A stretch of DNA of 8,646 bases from Candidatus Eiseniibacteriota bacterium (GCA_023132135.1 JAGLYR010000207.1:1-8646), one strand, 5' to 3'; counted from the stretch's first letter, positions 1-5,572 are shown. Program-made: numbers and translations. Notes: generated by a model from the sequence alone, not told the origin.

Positions 1-107
1 GCAATAGAGAAGTAGACAATAGAGAATAGATAGCGGACAAGAGCATCATAGAAACACACTCACACTTCTCTATTGCGGTCTATTGTCTATTTTCTATTTT
101 CCTGTCC
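1..107. repeat. Inverted pair of heptamer tandem tracts (STRR-like)
   Basis: The left part (2-44) reads as 7-nt units CAATAGA, an 8-nt variant, CAATAGA, GAATAGA, TAGCGGA and CAAGAGC. The right part (69-106) reads as TCTATTG, a CGG insert, TCTATTG, TCTATTT, TCTATTT and TCCTGTC, which is the reverse complement of the same unit. Positions 1-13 and 64-76 are an exact 13-bp inverted repeat, so the two tracts could pair as a large hairpin or cruciform. The pattern continues to the first base, so the window probably truncates the element. It is much more AT-rich than its surroundings and carries no plausible open frame. It resembles short tandemly repeated repetitive sequences known from cyanobacteria and other bacteria. 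Its function is unknown. Confidence 0.75.
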
Positions 108-143
108 GACAACGCACCAGCACATCGCGGGCATACCCATTCA

Positions 144-160
144 TGCATAATCTAGGCTAG
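144..160 (+). repeat. Copy 1 of a 17-nt intergenic motif (TGAATAA...GGCTA family)
   Basis: This copy reads TGCATAATCTAGGCTAG and aligns without gaps to copies at 4498-4514 and 5540-5556, all on the plus strand and all at gene borders. It matches the third copy at 13 of 17 positions. It is the most divergent copy and weak on its own. Confidence 0.35.
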
Positions 161-171
161 TTCTCGGAACA

Positions 172-212
172 GAACAAGGGGCGACCCGGTGGTGGTGGGT
201 CGCCCCTTGTTT
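172..212. terminator. Strong GC hairpin, probable terminator of the minus-strand gene; dispersed palindrome copy 1
   Basis: Arms 173-187 and 197-211 pair over 15 Watson-Crick bases, plus a G-T pair at 172/212, around a 9-nt loop made of three GGT units. It lies about 70 bp past the stop of the minus-strand gene at 280. In that direction the stem is followed by a T-rich but interrupted tail. The stem core GGGCGACCC/GGGTCGCCC recurs at 4442-4466 with a single GGT in the loop, so this is also a member of a dispersed palindrome family. Confidence 0.6.
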
Positions 213-224
213 CTGCAAGCACTT

Positions 225-256
225 AAGCCCCCGGAGGGGGCGGCTCAATGCTAGCC
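225..256 (-). repeat. REP-like repeat, copy A of a 32-bp inverted pair
   Basis: The reverse complement of this stretch is identical over 32 bp to 1962-1993. It contains the short hairpin CCCCC-TCC-GGGGG and the half-site AGCATTG. The adjoining bases 259-272, read on the plus strand, match a second motif found again at 5602-5615. The stop codon of the minus-strand gene (280-282) lies just inside the repeat-like sequence, so the gene end abuts the element. Confidence 0.8.
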
Positions 257-258
257 GC

Positions 259-272
259 GGTGAGAAACGCGG
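259..272 (+). repeat. GGTGAGAAAYGCGG motif, copy 1
   Basis: Reads GGTGAGAAACGCGG and matches 5602-5615 at 13 of 14 positions. Both copies sit in intergenic sequence beside other palindromic repeats, which suggests a module of a composite dispersed element. Confidence 0.45.
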
Positions 273-279
273 GCTATAT

Positions 280-1785
280 CTACCGCACCGTCTCGCTGGC
301 GTCGAACGAGAGAAGCCCCTCGCGTGCCGGCTCCCCCGGGAATCCCGCCAGCTCGCAATTCTGCCACCACTCGAGATCGTCGCCCAGGTTAAGGCGTCTT
401 CCGTAGTCGTACCTCTCCAGCATGGAGTGGATAGTCCGGGCCGCGGAAGCCGCCAGGCGCACCCACTTCCGGTGTTCCCCTGCCAGATTTTCACTGGGCG
501 CCAGGGCAGCGTTGGCAAGATCCCGCAGAACACCGTGGGCCCACCCGGGTTCCGTCCCCTGTGGGGAGTCCGCGACTCCCTGAGGGAACGAGGGGGAGCA
601 GATTGGCAGTGGCGATTCCCTCCGTCCGAAGGGCCCGGTTCCCTGCGGTGTCTCGTGGAGCATCAAGTACGAGTGGATGGATTGCTCGGAAGCTCCGAGC
701 TTCCACGCGATTTCAGCATCGAAGACGGCTTCCTCTGCCTCGAACGTGAGCTCCTCGGGCGGAATTCCCGAGACGAACCGGCGGGTTCCCTGGGCCAGCA
801 GGTCTTCCAGCAGATGCCTGGCCAAGGCATGTTTCCTGTGCCCGGGACGCGCGGCGGTCCGCAGGAGTGTTGCCAAACGGGCGATCTGCTGCCGGACCTC
901 GTGCTGATACGCCGCCTGTTTGGCTGCTCCCAGGAGCAAGAGAACAATCAGGAATGCGACACCGGTGCCGATGGCTCCCGCGCCCGGTGCTCCCCAGCTG
1001 CCGAAGGCGATGATGAAGGAAAAGGACTGGAGAATGCCCACCGAGAACAAGAGCCCGATGCCGGAGTACTGCCGTTTCCATGCCGTTGAAACAGGCCACC
1101 GGTGCCGGGCCCCGGTAGCCAGGGAGGCCAGCGACGTGTTCACGACCACGTAGGAGATGGCAGCGGCCGGGAAAGCAAGGAGAAACCGATTGGAGGCCAG
1201 GCGGGTTGTGAGATCAGCAGTCCCCGGAAGACCGAGAATCACGTCGAAGGCCATGGCTGCTGCCGCGGCGGACAGGACGAGAATCGCCCAGTTCGAGAGG
1301 AACACATAGCCCCCGACCCTTCTCTGTTGAGCGAGGAAAGCGGCCCAGGAACAGAGCGCCGTGATTGTGGCACAGCAGACCGCCACGGAGAACCCGGCGG
1401 TAGACAAAGCCCCAATTGTCACAAACGCGGATGCCGTGATCCTCAGCAAACCGGGCACCTCGTAGAATGCCCACAGACCCGCGATGAGACTGCAGATGAC
1501 CCACGGAACGTAGATCTGAAAGGGTTGTTCCGCCAGGCGAGTCGCGGCGAGCACCAACGCGGGAAACGCGGTGACGAGGAGAGCCAGCGAAGCCCAACGA
1601 AACTGGGAAGGAGGAGACGACGGTTTCGCCCGCGGGTGCGTCCACCGGGAGAAATCGTGGGGTTCTTCGTAGCTGAGCTGGCTGTCCACGGCCAGGAGCT
1701 GGACCCAGGTCCTGGCGGGTGCGCTTGTGTTGCGGGGAAGCGGATTCGGGTGCTTCCCGCGGTTTGGCGGTACTGGTCTTGGCAT
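280..1785 (-). CDS. Polytopic membrane protein with C-terminal cytoplasmic region; possible MASE9-like membrane sensor
   Basis: The product has 501 residues. A proline-rich, charged N-terminus (about 1-62) precedes seven or eight hydrophobic segments, roughly at 64-82, 90-107, 112-150, 159-184, 199-223, 240-260 and 269-287. A mostly soluble tail of about 210 residues follows, mainly helical and charged from about 290 to 350. The spacing of the segments and the VVNTSLASLATG stretch near 214-225 recall MASE9-type membrane sensory domains that precede HD-GYP or similar output domains. That is a resemblance from memory, not a search result. I see no HD-GYP, GGDEF, EAL, histidine kinase or other known catalytic motif in the tail, so the output is unknown. 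The ATG at 1785 is supported by GGGGGAG eight bases upstream. The gene is transcribed divergently from the antiporter gene and flanked by inverted REP-like repeats. An alternative is an orphan membrane protein unrelated to signalling. The coding call is firm and the function is not. Confidence 0.8.
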   Translation of the reverse strand: MPRPVPPNRGKHPNPLPRNTSAPARTWVQLLAVDSQLSYEEPHDFSRWTHPRAKPSSPPSQFRWASLALLVTAFPALVLAATRLAEQPFQIYVPWVICSLIAGLWAFYEVPGLLRITASAFVTIGALSTAGFSVAVCCATITALCSWAAFLAQQRRVGGYVFLSNWAILVLSAAAAAMAFDVILGLPGTADLTTRLASNRFLLAFPAAAISYVVVNTSLASLATGARHRWPVSTAWKRQYSGIGLLFSVGILQSFSFIIAFGSWGAPGAGAIGTGVAFLIVLLLLGAAKQAAYQHEVRQQIARLATLLRTAARPGHRKHALARHLLEDLLAQGTRRFVSGIPPEELTFEAEEAVFDAEIAWKLGASEQSIHSYLMLHETPQGTGPFGRRESPLPICSPSFPQGVADSPQGTEPGWAHGVLRDLANAALAPSENLAGEHRKWVRLAASAARTIHSMLERYDYGRRLNLGDDLEWWQNCELAGFPGEPAREGLLSFDASETVR

Positions 1786-1849
1786 CTGGAAATCTCCCCC
1801 TGGAAGTTACACGCCGGCAATGCACGAACAGATCGCCGCAAGAACCATT

Positions 1850-1878
1850 CCGGGTTTGGGCAACAAGCCCGGGTTTTT
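1850..1878 (+). terminator. Terminator-like hairpin with T-tract, plus strand
   Basis: Arms 1850-1857 and 1865-1872 form eight pairs (one G-T) around a 7-nt loop, followed closely by TTTTT at 1874-1878. The form is that of an intrinsic terminator reading rightward. No plus-strand gene precedes it, so it would stop antisense or read-through transcripts before the antiporter promoter. Read leftward it would be a hairpin in the leader of the minus-strand gene, without a T-tract. Confidence 0.5.
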
Positions 1879-1934
1879 ACCGGTGGCGTGGCGTTGGCGA
1901 GGGCGAGAGAGTGGTGGGCGTTGTCGCTCTGTCC

Positions 1935-2009
1935 CCCCGGGTTCCGCTTCGCTTCACCCGGGGCTAGCATTGAGCCGCCCCCTCCGGGGGCTTCAACCCC
2001 TCCAATGCT
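1935..2009 (+). repeat. REP-like composite palindromic element, containing copy B of the 32-bp repeat
   Basis: Three nested palindromes are visible. CCCCGGGT/ACCCGGGG pairs at 1935-1942 and 1956-1963. GCCCCC/GGGGGC pairs at 1977-1982 and 1986-1991 around TCC. AGCATTG/CAATGCT pairs at 1966-1972 and 2003-2009 and encloses the previous stem. Bases 1962-1993 are the inverted exact copy of 225-256. The layout is that of REP/BIME-type intergenic elements. Confidence 0.75.
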
Positions 2010-2083
2010 GGGCTGATGGAAGATTTTCAGCCGATTGGCAAAGAAACCAACAGATATCCGAGAAAAAGAAGTGATCACGAGAC

Positions 2084-2112
2084 TTGACTTGTCCGTGGCC
2101 AGTTGCCACAAT
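2084..2112 (+). promoter_or_regulatory. Sigma-70-like promoter of the antiporter operon
   Basis: TTGACT (2084-2089) and CACAAT (2107-2112) are separated by 17 bp. The predicted start of transcription is near 2119, about 34 bases before the chosen start codon. The TTG that opens the longest reading frame is the first half of this -35 box, which argues against translation starting there. Confidence 0.6.
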
Positions 2113-2142
2113 TGCCAGCCGATGCGGGCTAGGCGGATATCT

Positions 2143-2152
2143 GGAGGGAGGA
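2143..2152 (+). promoter_or_regulatory. Ribosome binding site that decides the antiporter start
   Basis: GGAGGGAGGA runs up to the ATG at 2153, with GGAGG at 2143-2147 five bases from it. This selects the start that leaves a normal signal peptide over the upstream TTG at 2084. Confidence 0.7.
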
Positions 2153-3676
2153 ATGGGAAACGTGCAACGTTGGATTATCCCGATTCTCGCGGTGCTGCTG
2201 GTCGCGGGTTTCTCGGAAGCCTTGGCGGAGCAACAACACGCAACTCGGGAATCACACGGCGGGGAGGCGGTTCACGACGCGATTTTTGAAGAGGGACACG
2301 GAGAAGCGGGAAATGCCCACGGCAGTGAGGCTCTGGGGAAATCCCTTCCCCTGTGGACGATGGCCCCCTTCGTCGGTATTCTGCTCTCCATTGCTCTGCT
2401 CCCGTTGTTCGCCCCTCATTTCTGGCACCGTCACTTCGGCAGGATTTCCGCCGGTTGGGCCCTGGCTTTCAGTATTCCTTTCCTGATTGTGTTCAAGGGA
2501 GAAGCTCTCCACGAGATCCTCCACATCTACCTGGTCGACTACATCCCTTTCATCATTCTCCTGTGGGCACTGTTCACGGTTTCGGGCGGCATCCATGTCG
2601 GGGGCAGCCTCCGGGGCACACCCCTGCTCAACACGATCCTTATTCTGATCGGGACTGTTCTGGCATCGTGGATGGGAACTACGGGCGCCTCGATGGTCAT
2701 GATCCGGCCGCTTCTGCGCGCCAACCGGGAGCGCAAGCACAAGGTCCACATTGTCTGTTTCTTCATCTTCCTGGTCAGCAACATCGGCGGGTCGCTGACC
2801 CCGCTGGGTGATCCGCCCCTCTTTCTCGGATTCCTTCACGGCGTTCCATTCTTCTGGACGTTCAGCCTCCTGCCACACATGGTTCTTATGGTTGTTGCCC
2901 TCCTGATCGTGTTCTTTATCGTTGACACCCGCTACTACCGCCGGGACAAAGACATGCAAGAAGCCACCGCGGGGGAGAAGCAGCCGATTCGTATTGAGGG
3001 TCTCTACAATCTCCTCTTTCTGGGGGGGGTCGTCGCGGGAGTGCTGATGAGCGGGATGTGGCGGCCGGGCACCGGAACCAGCATCTACGGCATAGACATC
3101 CCGACCCAGAATCTGGTGAGAGATCTTCTTCTGATCCTGATGGGGTTTCTGTCACTCCGGGTTACTCCCAGGAGAATACGCAGCGCGAACGAGTTCACCT
3201 GGTTTCCCATCAAGGAGGTCGCGTATCTCTTTGCAGGGATCTTCATGACCATCATACCGGCGCTGGCGATTCTCCGGGCGGGGAGCGAGGGGAGTCTCGC
3301 CTTCCTGCTGGATGCGGTGAAGGAGCCGGTGCACTACTTCTGGGTCACGGGGGTGCTCTCCAGTTTCCTGGACAACGCTCCCACCTATCTCACATTCTTC
3401 AACTCCGCCTTGGGGAGGTTTTTCCCGGGAACGGCTGAGTCGGTGGCCGTCGGGCAGCTGATAGCGGAGCAGTCAATTTTCCTCAAGGCGATTTCGGCGG
3501 GGGCTGTGTTCATGGGCGCCAATACGTACATCGGGAACGCGCCCAATTTCATGGTTCGCTCCATTGCCGAAGAGAGCGGGGTCCCGATGCCCAGCTTCTT
3601 CGGTTACATGATCCGTTACTCGATTCCATTCCTGGTCCCGCTCTACTTGGTCGTGGCCTTTGTGTTTTTCCGGTAG
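2153..3676 (+). CDS. Na+/H+ antiporter-like permease, NhaD/CitMHS type (ion transporter superfamily)
   Basis: The product has 507 residues and is predicted to exchange Na+ for H+ across the inner membrane. Residues 1-25 look like a cleavable signal peptide (ends ALA). A His- and Glu-rich extracytoplasmic stretch (about 26-60) follows, then some 11-12 hydrophobic segments. Superfamily landmarks are visible: TTGAS near 176-180, SNIGGSLTPLGDPP at 209-222, FLDNAPTYLTFF around 406-417 and NTYIGNAPNF at 457-466. The SNIGG...GDPP and TYIGNAPN stretches are the paired re-entrant motifs of the two half-repeats in the ArsB/NhaD fold. The LDNAPTYLTF and NEFTWFPIKEVAYLFAGIF wording is typical of bacterial proteins annotated as sodium:proton antiporter (CitMHS_2 family). 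The gene leads a two-gene operon with the 192-residue protein 28 bp downstream. Citrate or dicarboxylate transport is an alternative that sequence reading cannot exclude. Confidence 0.9.
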   Translation: MGNVQRWIIPILAVLLVAGFSEALAEQQHATRESHGGEAVHDAIFEEGHGEAGNAHGSEALGKSLPLWTMAPFVGILLSIALLPLFAPHFWHRHFGRISAGWALAFSIPFLIVFKGEALHEILHIYLVDYIPFIILLWALFTVSGGIHVGGSLRGTPLLNTILILIGTVLASWMGTTGASMVMIRPLLRANRERKHKVHIVCFFIFLVSNIGGSLTPLGDPPLFLGFLHGVPFFWTFSLLPHMVLMVVALLIVFFIVDTRYYRRDKDMQEATAGEKQPIRIEGLYNLLFLGGVVAGVLMSGMWRPGTGTSIYGIDIPTQNLVRDLLLILMGFLSLRVTPRRIRSANEFTWFPIKEVAYLFAGIFMTIIPALAILRAGSEGSLAFLLDAVKEPVHYFWVTGVLSSFLDNAPTYLTFFNSALGRFFPGTAESVAVGQLIAEQSIFLKAISAGAVFMGANTYIGNAPNFMVRSIAEESGVPMPSFFGYMIRYSIPFLVPLYLVVAFVFFR

Positions 3677-3704
3677 GACGGGGCGCTGTTGGAGAGGGTG
3701 AGAC

Positions 3705-4283
3705 ATGGCTGTGTATCATGAGCTGGTGATTGCAGGGCACTACGATCTGGCCAGGGGATTCGTGATGGGATTCCTTACCGGGAAGGCCTCTCCGGGGCCC
3801 GCCATCTTTTCCCGCGAGCGTGGTATCCGCAGAGTCAGCCTGGGGGAAAAGATGCTGGCATGGACGGGGATCCACGGCACCGCCGCTCACGTGATCGTAG
3901 ATGAAGGAGTTGCCGGGGACCTCATCCGCGACATTACGATGGCGGAGGAGGAGATCGGTCTCAAGGTCATCTCGAACCGGCCCATCGAAGGCGCGGCTTT
4001 CGGGTTCCACTTCAAAGTTTTTGCGAGGGTCTATGGGGAGCAGATCAAGCGGATTCTTGGTTCTGCGCCGTCGGGCCTGAAGATCAGCTACGAAAAAGCT
4101 CCCGAGGAGAAGGTGGATCCTGATGCGCGGGGAGTGGAAGCCTACACTCCCTCCCACGAGTACGAGTACTCGGCCAAAGGCACCGCTGCCGGCCGCTTTG
4201 CGGATATCTATCCCCTCTTTGGGAAGTTGCTGGAGCACCCGCTGGTGGAAGTGGAGGAGATGGAACTGGAGTATAAAGATTGA
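3705..4283 (+). CDS. Conserved-looking hypothetical protein, 192 residues, second gene of the antiporter operon
   Basis: I do not recognise this family. The product is soluble-looking, without signal peptide or membrane segments, and appears alpha/beta with regular strand-helix alternation. Notable stretches are HYDLARGFVMGFLTG (11-26 region), GIHGTAAHVIVDEG (about 55-68), NRPIEGAAFGFHFKVFARVY (about 90-110) and an acidic C-terminus. The two halves could be related, since each has a hydrophobic strand leading into a long helix, but I cannot show that by eye. The start ATG at 3705 has GGAGAGGG upstream at a suitable distance, and the frame ends with TGA at 4281. The 28-bp gap after the antiporter stop implies co-transcription, so a role linked to that transporter (regulation or accessory) is a reasonable guess only. 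No catalytic motif is evident. Confidence 0.85.
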   Translation: MAVYHELVIAGHYDLARGFVMGFLTGKASPGPAIFSRERGIRRVSLGEKMLAWTGIHGTAAHVIVDEGVAGDLIRDITMAEEEIGLKVISNRPIEGAAFGFHFKVFARVYGEQIKRILGSAPSGLKISYEKAPEEKVDPDARGVEAYTPSHEYEYSAKGTAAGRFADIYPLFGKLLEHPLVEVEEMELEYKD

Positions 4284-4296
4284 GAAGAAGCAGTCC

Positions 4297-4438
4297 AAGG
4301 GAAAGGGCATCAAAGACGTGCTACGTGCCCCGTGCTCCGTGCTCCGTGCAAGGAAAAGGGCATTAGAAGCAGTCCCTAGTGCGTAGTCCGTAGTCCCTAG
4401 TCCAGGGAAAAAGGCATGAGAACAAGTCCCTAGTCCCT
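4297..4438 (+). repeat. Higher-order 53-54-bp repeat containing two kinds of heptamer tract
   Basis: A spacer close to AAGGGAAAAGGGCAT occurs three times, with its GGCAT at 4306, 4359 and 4413, giving periods of 53 and 54 bp. After spacer 1 come five 7-nt units ending in CGTG (4314-4348: AGACGTG, CTACGTG, CCCCGTG, CTCCGTG, CTCCGTG). After spacer 2 come five AGTCCCT-type units (4371-4405: AGTCCCT, AGTGCGT, AGTCCGT, AGTCCCT, AGTCCAG). After spacer 3 come two exact AGTCCCT units (4425-4438). The tract lies between convergent genes, directly after the 192-residue protein and before the palindromic terminator. It has no coding potential that I trust. Confidence 0.85.
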
Positions 4439-4441
4439 CGT

Positions 4442-4466
4442 AGGGGCGACCCGGTGGGTCGCCCTT
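4442..4466. terminator. Palindromic bidirectional terminator between convergent genes; dispersed palindrome copy 2
   Basis: GGGCGACCC (4444-4452) pairs with GGGTCGCCC (4456-4464) around a GGT loop, extended by a G-T and an A-T pair. TTT follows on the plus strand at 4465-4467. It sits between the ends of the antiporter operon and the convergent exchanger gene, where it could serve both. The stem matches the hairpin at 172-212, which has three GGT units in its loop. Confidence 0.6.
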
Positions 4467-4497
4467 TGCCTTTACGTCCCTTCCGCTGCTACTAGCC

Positions 4498-4514
4498 TGA
4501 ATAACCCGGCCTAG
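4498..4514 (+). repeat. Copy 2 of the 17-nt intergenic motif, overlapping the exchanger stop codon
   Basis: Reads TGAATAACCCGGCCTAG. With preceding bases it shares the exact 13-mer GCCTGAATAACCC with 5538-5550. Its last bases include the complement of the exchanger's TAG stop (4511-4513), so the repeat supplies the stop codon of the minus-strand gene. Confidence 0.45.
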
Positions 4515-5455
4515 TAAAACCATTTCACCGCCGTCACAATGTACGCCGTGTACATCGCGAGAAGCAGCACGCCCTTGGGGCGCGTCAGGCGGTAGCCTGT
4601 GCGCATGGAAATGAGCATGGTCACAACGATGGCCAGCATCCAGGGGAAGGCGAAGTTTATGATCTTGGTGGAGACGGTGATGGGCGTGACGGCGGCGGAC
4701 ATCCCGATGACCCAGAGGATGTTGAAAACGTCGGACCCCACGATGTTGCCCACTACGACGTTGCTCTCCCTGCGCCTTGCCGCACTGATACAGGTGGCGA
4801 TTTCCGGCAGAGAAGTACCGACGGCAATCATCGTGAGGCCAACGATAGCTTCCGAGATCCCCAGAGAGGCGGCCAGATTCCCTGCGGACCAGATGATCAC
4901 TCGGCTGGCGGCGATGATACCGGCGAGCCCCATCGAGAACCAAAGGACACACCGCGTAAGGCCGGCCCTGCTGTCCCTTGGGTCTTGCCCTCCGAGAAGC
5001 ATCATGGTTCTCCCCAGCACGAAGGCGAAATACGCTATCAGCAGGGCTATCAAAACACCGCCTTCGTAGCGCGTGATTCGGCCGTCTCGCGCGAGGACAT
5101 AGGCAAGAACGTCGATCGAAAGTATGAATGGAGCGGCTCTCATGAAAACGGAACGGTCGATGAGTATCGGAGACGCCGACAGAATCACCGCGAGAGCAAT
5201 GGCCAGACCGTCATTGGCCAGCACCGAGCCAAGTGCATTTCCCAGGGCGATCTCAGGATGACCCAGGTACGACGACTGAACCGAAACCGCCAGCTCGGGA
5301 GCGCTCGTGGCAAAACCGACAAGAACGATACCCACCACCATCTTGGGAAGATGGAGGATCCGGCCGATTTCCAGGGCCGAGGCTACAAAACGATCGGCCG
5401 ACCACGCGAGAAAAGCGAGTGCTGCAAGAAGAGCGACCAGGGCGGTAACTTCCAC
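4511..5455 (-). CDS. Na+/Ca2+ exchanger of the CaCA superfamily (YrbG-like)
   Basis: The product has 314 residues and about ten membrane segments in two inverted halves. It is predicted to exchange Ca2+ for Na+ or H+ at the inner membrane. The two alpha-repeats are clear: GFATSAPE at 47-54 with GNALGSVLAND at 72-82, and GTSLPE at 213-218 with GNIVGSDVFN at 236-245. The acidic ligands E54 and E218 and N81 are present. The residue matching the fourth ion ligand by spacing is Asn (N245). The first alpha-repeat departs from the usual GTS and GSN forms (ATS, GSV). I chose the GTG at 5455 because GGAGG stands seven bases upstream and a good promoter lies just beyond. The longer frame from 5515 would start inside the -35 box and add a non-membrane, Gly/Ser-rich leader unlike family members. 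The gene is monocistronic and convergent with the antiporter operon. Confidence 0.92.
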   Translation of the reverse strand: MEVTALVALLAALAFLAWSADRFVASALEIGRILHLPKMVVGIVLVGFATSAPELAVSVQSSYLGHPEIALGNALGSVLANDGLAIALAVILSASPILIDRSVFMRAAPFILSIDVLAYVLARDGRITRYEGGVLIALLIAYFAFVLGRTMMLLGGQDPRDSRAGLTRCVLWFSMGLAGIIAASRVIIWSAGNLAASLGISEAIVGLTMIAVGTSLPEIATCISAARRRESNVVVGNIVGSDVFNILWVIGMSAAVTPITVSTKIINFAFPWMLAIVVTMLISMRTGYRLTRPKGVLLLAMYTAYIVTAVKWFY

Positions 5456-5467
5456 AGGGTTTCCTCC
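5456..5467 (-). promoter_or_regulatory. Ribosome binding site that decides the exchanger GTG start
   Basis: On the minus strand GGAGG (5467-5463) lies seven bases before GTG (5455-5453). It is the only strong Shine-Dalgarno match near the 5' end of this frame. Confidence 0.7.
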
Positions 5468-5487
5468 AGAACCGGAGTCCGTGCCGG

Positions 5488-5515
5488 ATTCTATCACACC
5501 CCCCGGCGGTTTCAA
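5488..5515 (-). promoter_or_regulatory. Sigma-70-like promoter of the exchanger gene
   Basis: On the minus strand TTGAAA (5515-5510) and TAGAAT (5493-5488) are 16 bp apart, each one base from consensus. Transcription would start near 5481, leaving a leader of about 25 bases that contains the Shine-Dalgarno site. It also excludes the upstream TTG at 5515 as the start codon. Confidence 0.65.
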
Positions 5516-5539
5516 TCTCGATCTCGCGCGGACCAGGCC

Positions 5540-5556
5540 TGAATAACCCAGGCTAC
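5540..5556 (+). repeat. Copy 3 of the 17-nt intergenic motif
   Basis: Reads TGAATAACCCAGGCTAC and matches copy 2 at 14 of 17 positions. It lies upstream of the exchanger promoter, so copies 2 and 3 bracket the exchanger gene as direct repeats about 1.04 kb apart. Confidence 0.45.
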
Positions 5557-5572
5557 AACCGGCAGACTGGAG

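Larger units (their letters stand above)
1786..2152. other. Divergent intergenic spacer (367 bp)
   Basis: This spacer separates the minus-strand membrane protein gene from the plus-strand antiporter gene. It holds a terminator-like hairpin (1850-1878), a REP-like element (1935-2009) and the antiporter promoter (2084-2112) and ribosome binding site. I could not pick out a convincing promoter for the minus-strand gene, although one should lie here. Frames open through it show no start or family resemblance that would support a gene. Confidence 0.7.

Noticed and set aside
225-1993. Insertion sequence or transposon bounded by terminal inverted repeats
   Set aside because: The enclosed gene is not a transposase, no target-site duplication is visible outside the repeats, and the repeats have internal hairpins like REP elements.
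427-2016. Long open frames on the plus strand across the first gene (427-1089 and 1102-2016)
   Set aside because: They are antisense to a frame with clear membrane segments and a good ribosome binding site. Their translations are low-complexity, rich in Arg, Gly and Pro, as expected of GC-rich shadows.
2084-2152. Longer antiporter starting at TTG 2084
   Set aside because: The TTG lies in a -35 box, has no ribosome binding site and would place 23 polar residues before a good signal peptide.
4297-4438. CRISPR array
   Set aside because: The repeated part is imperfect, the intervening DNA is itself tandem heptamers rather than unique spacers, only three units exist and no cas gene is present.
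3549-4952. A 467-codon minus-strand open frame
   Set aside because: It runs antisense through the antiporter end and the 192-residue gene, then through the repeats and out of frame in the exchanger. Its translation has no family character.
5456-5515. Longer exchanger starting at TTG 5515
   Set aside because: The TTG is part of the -35 box of a near-consensus promoter, and the GTG at 5455 has an ideal ribosome binding site.
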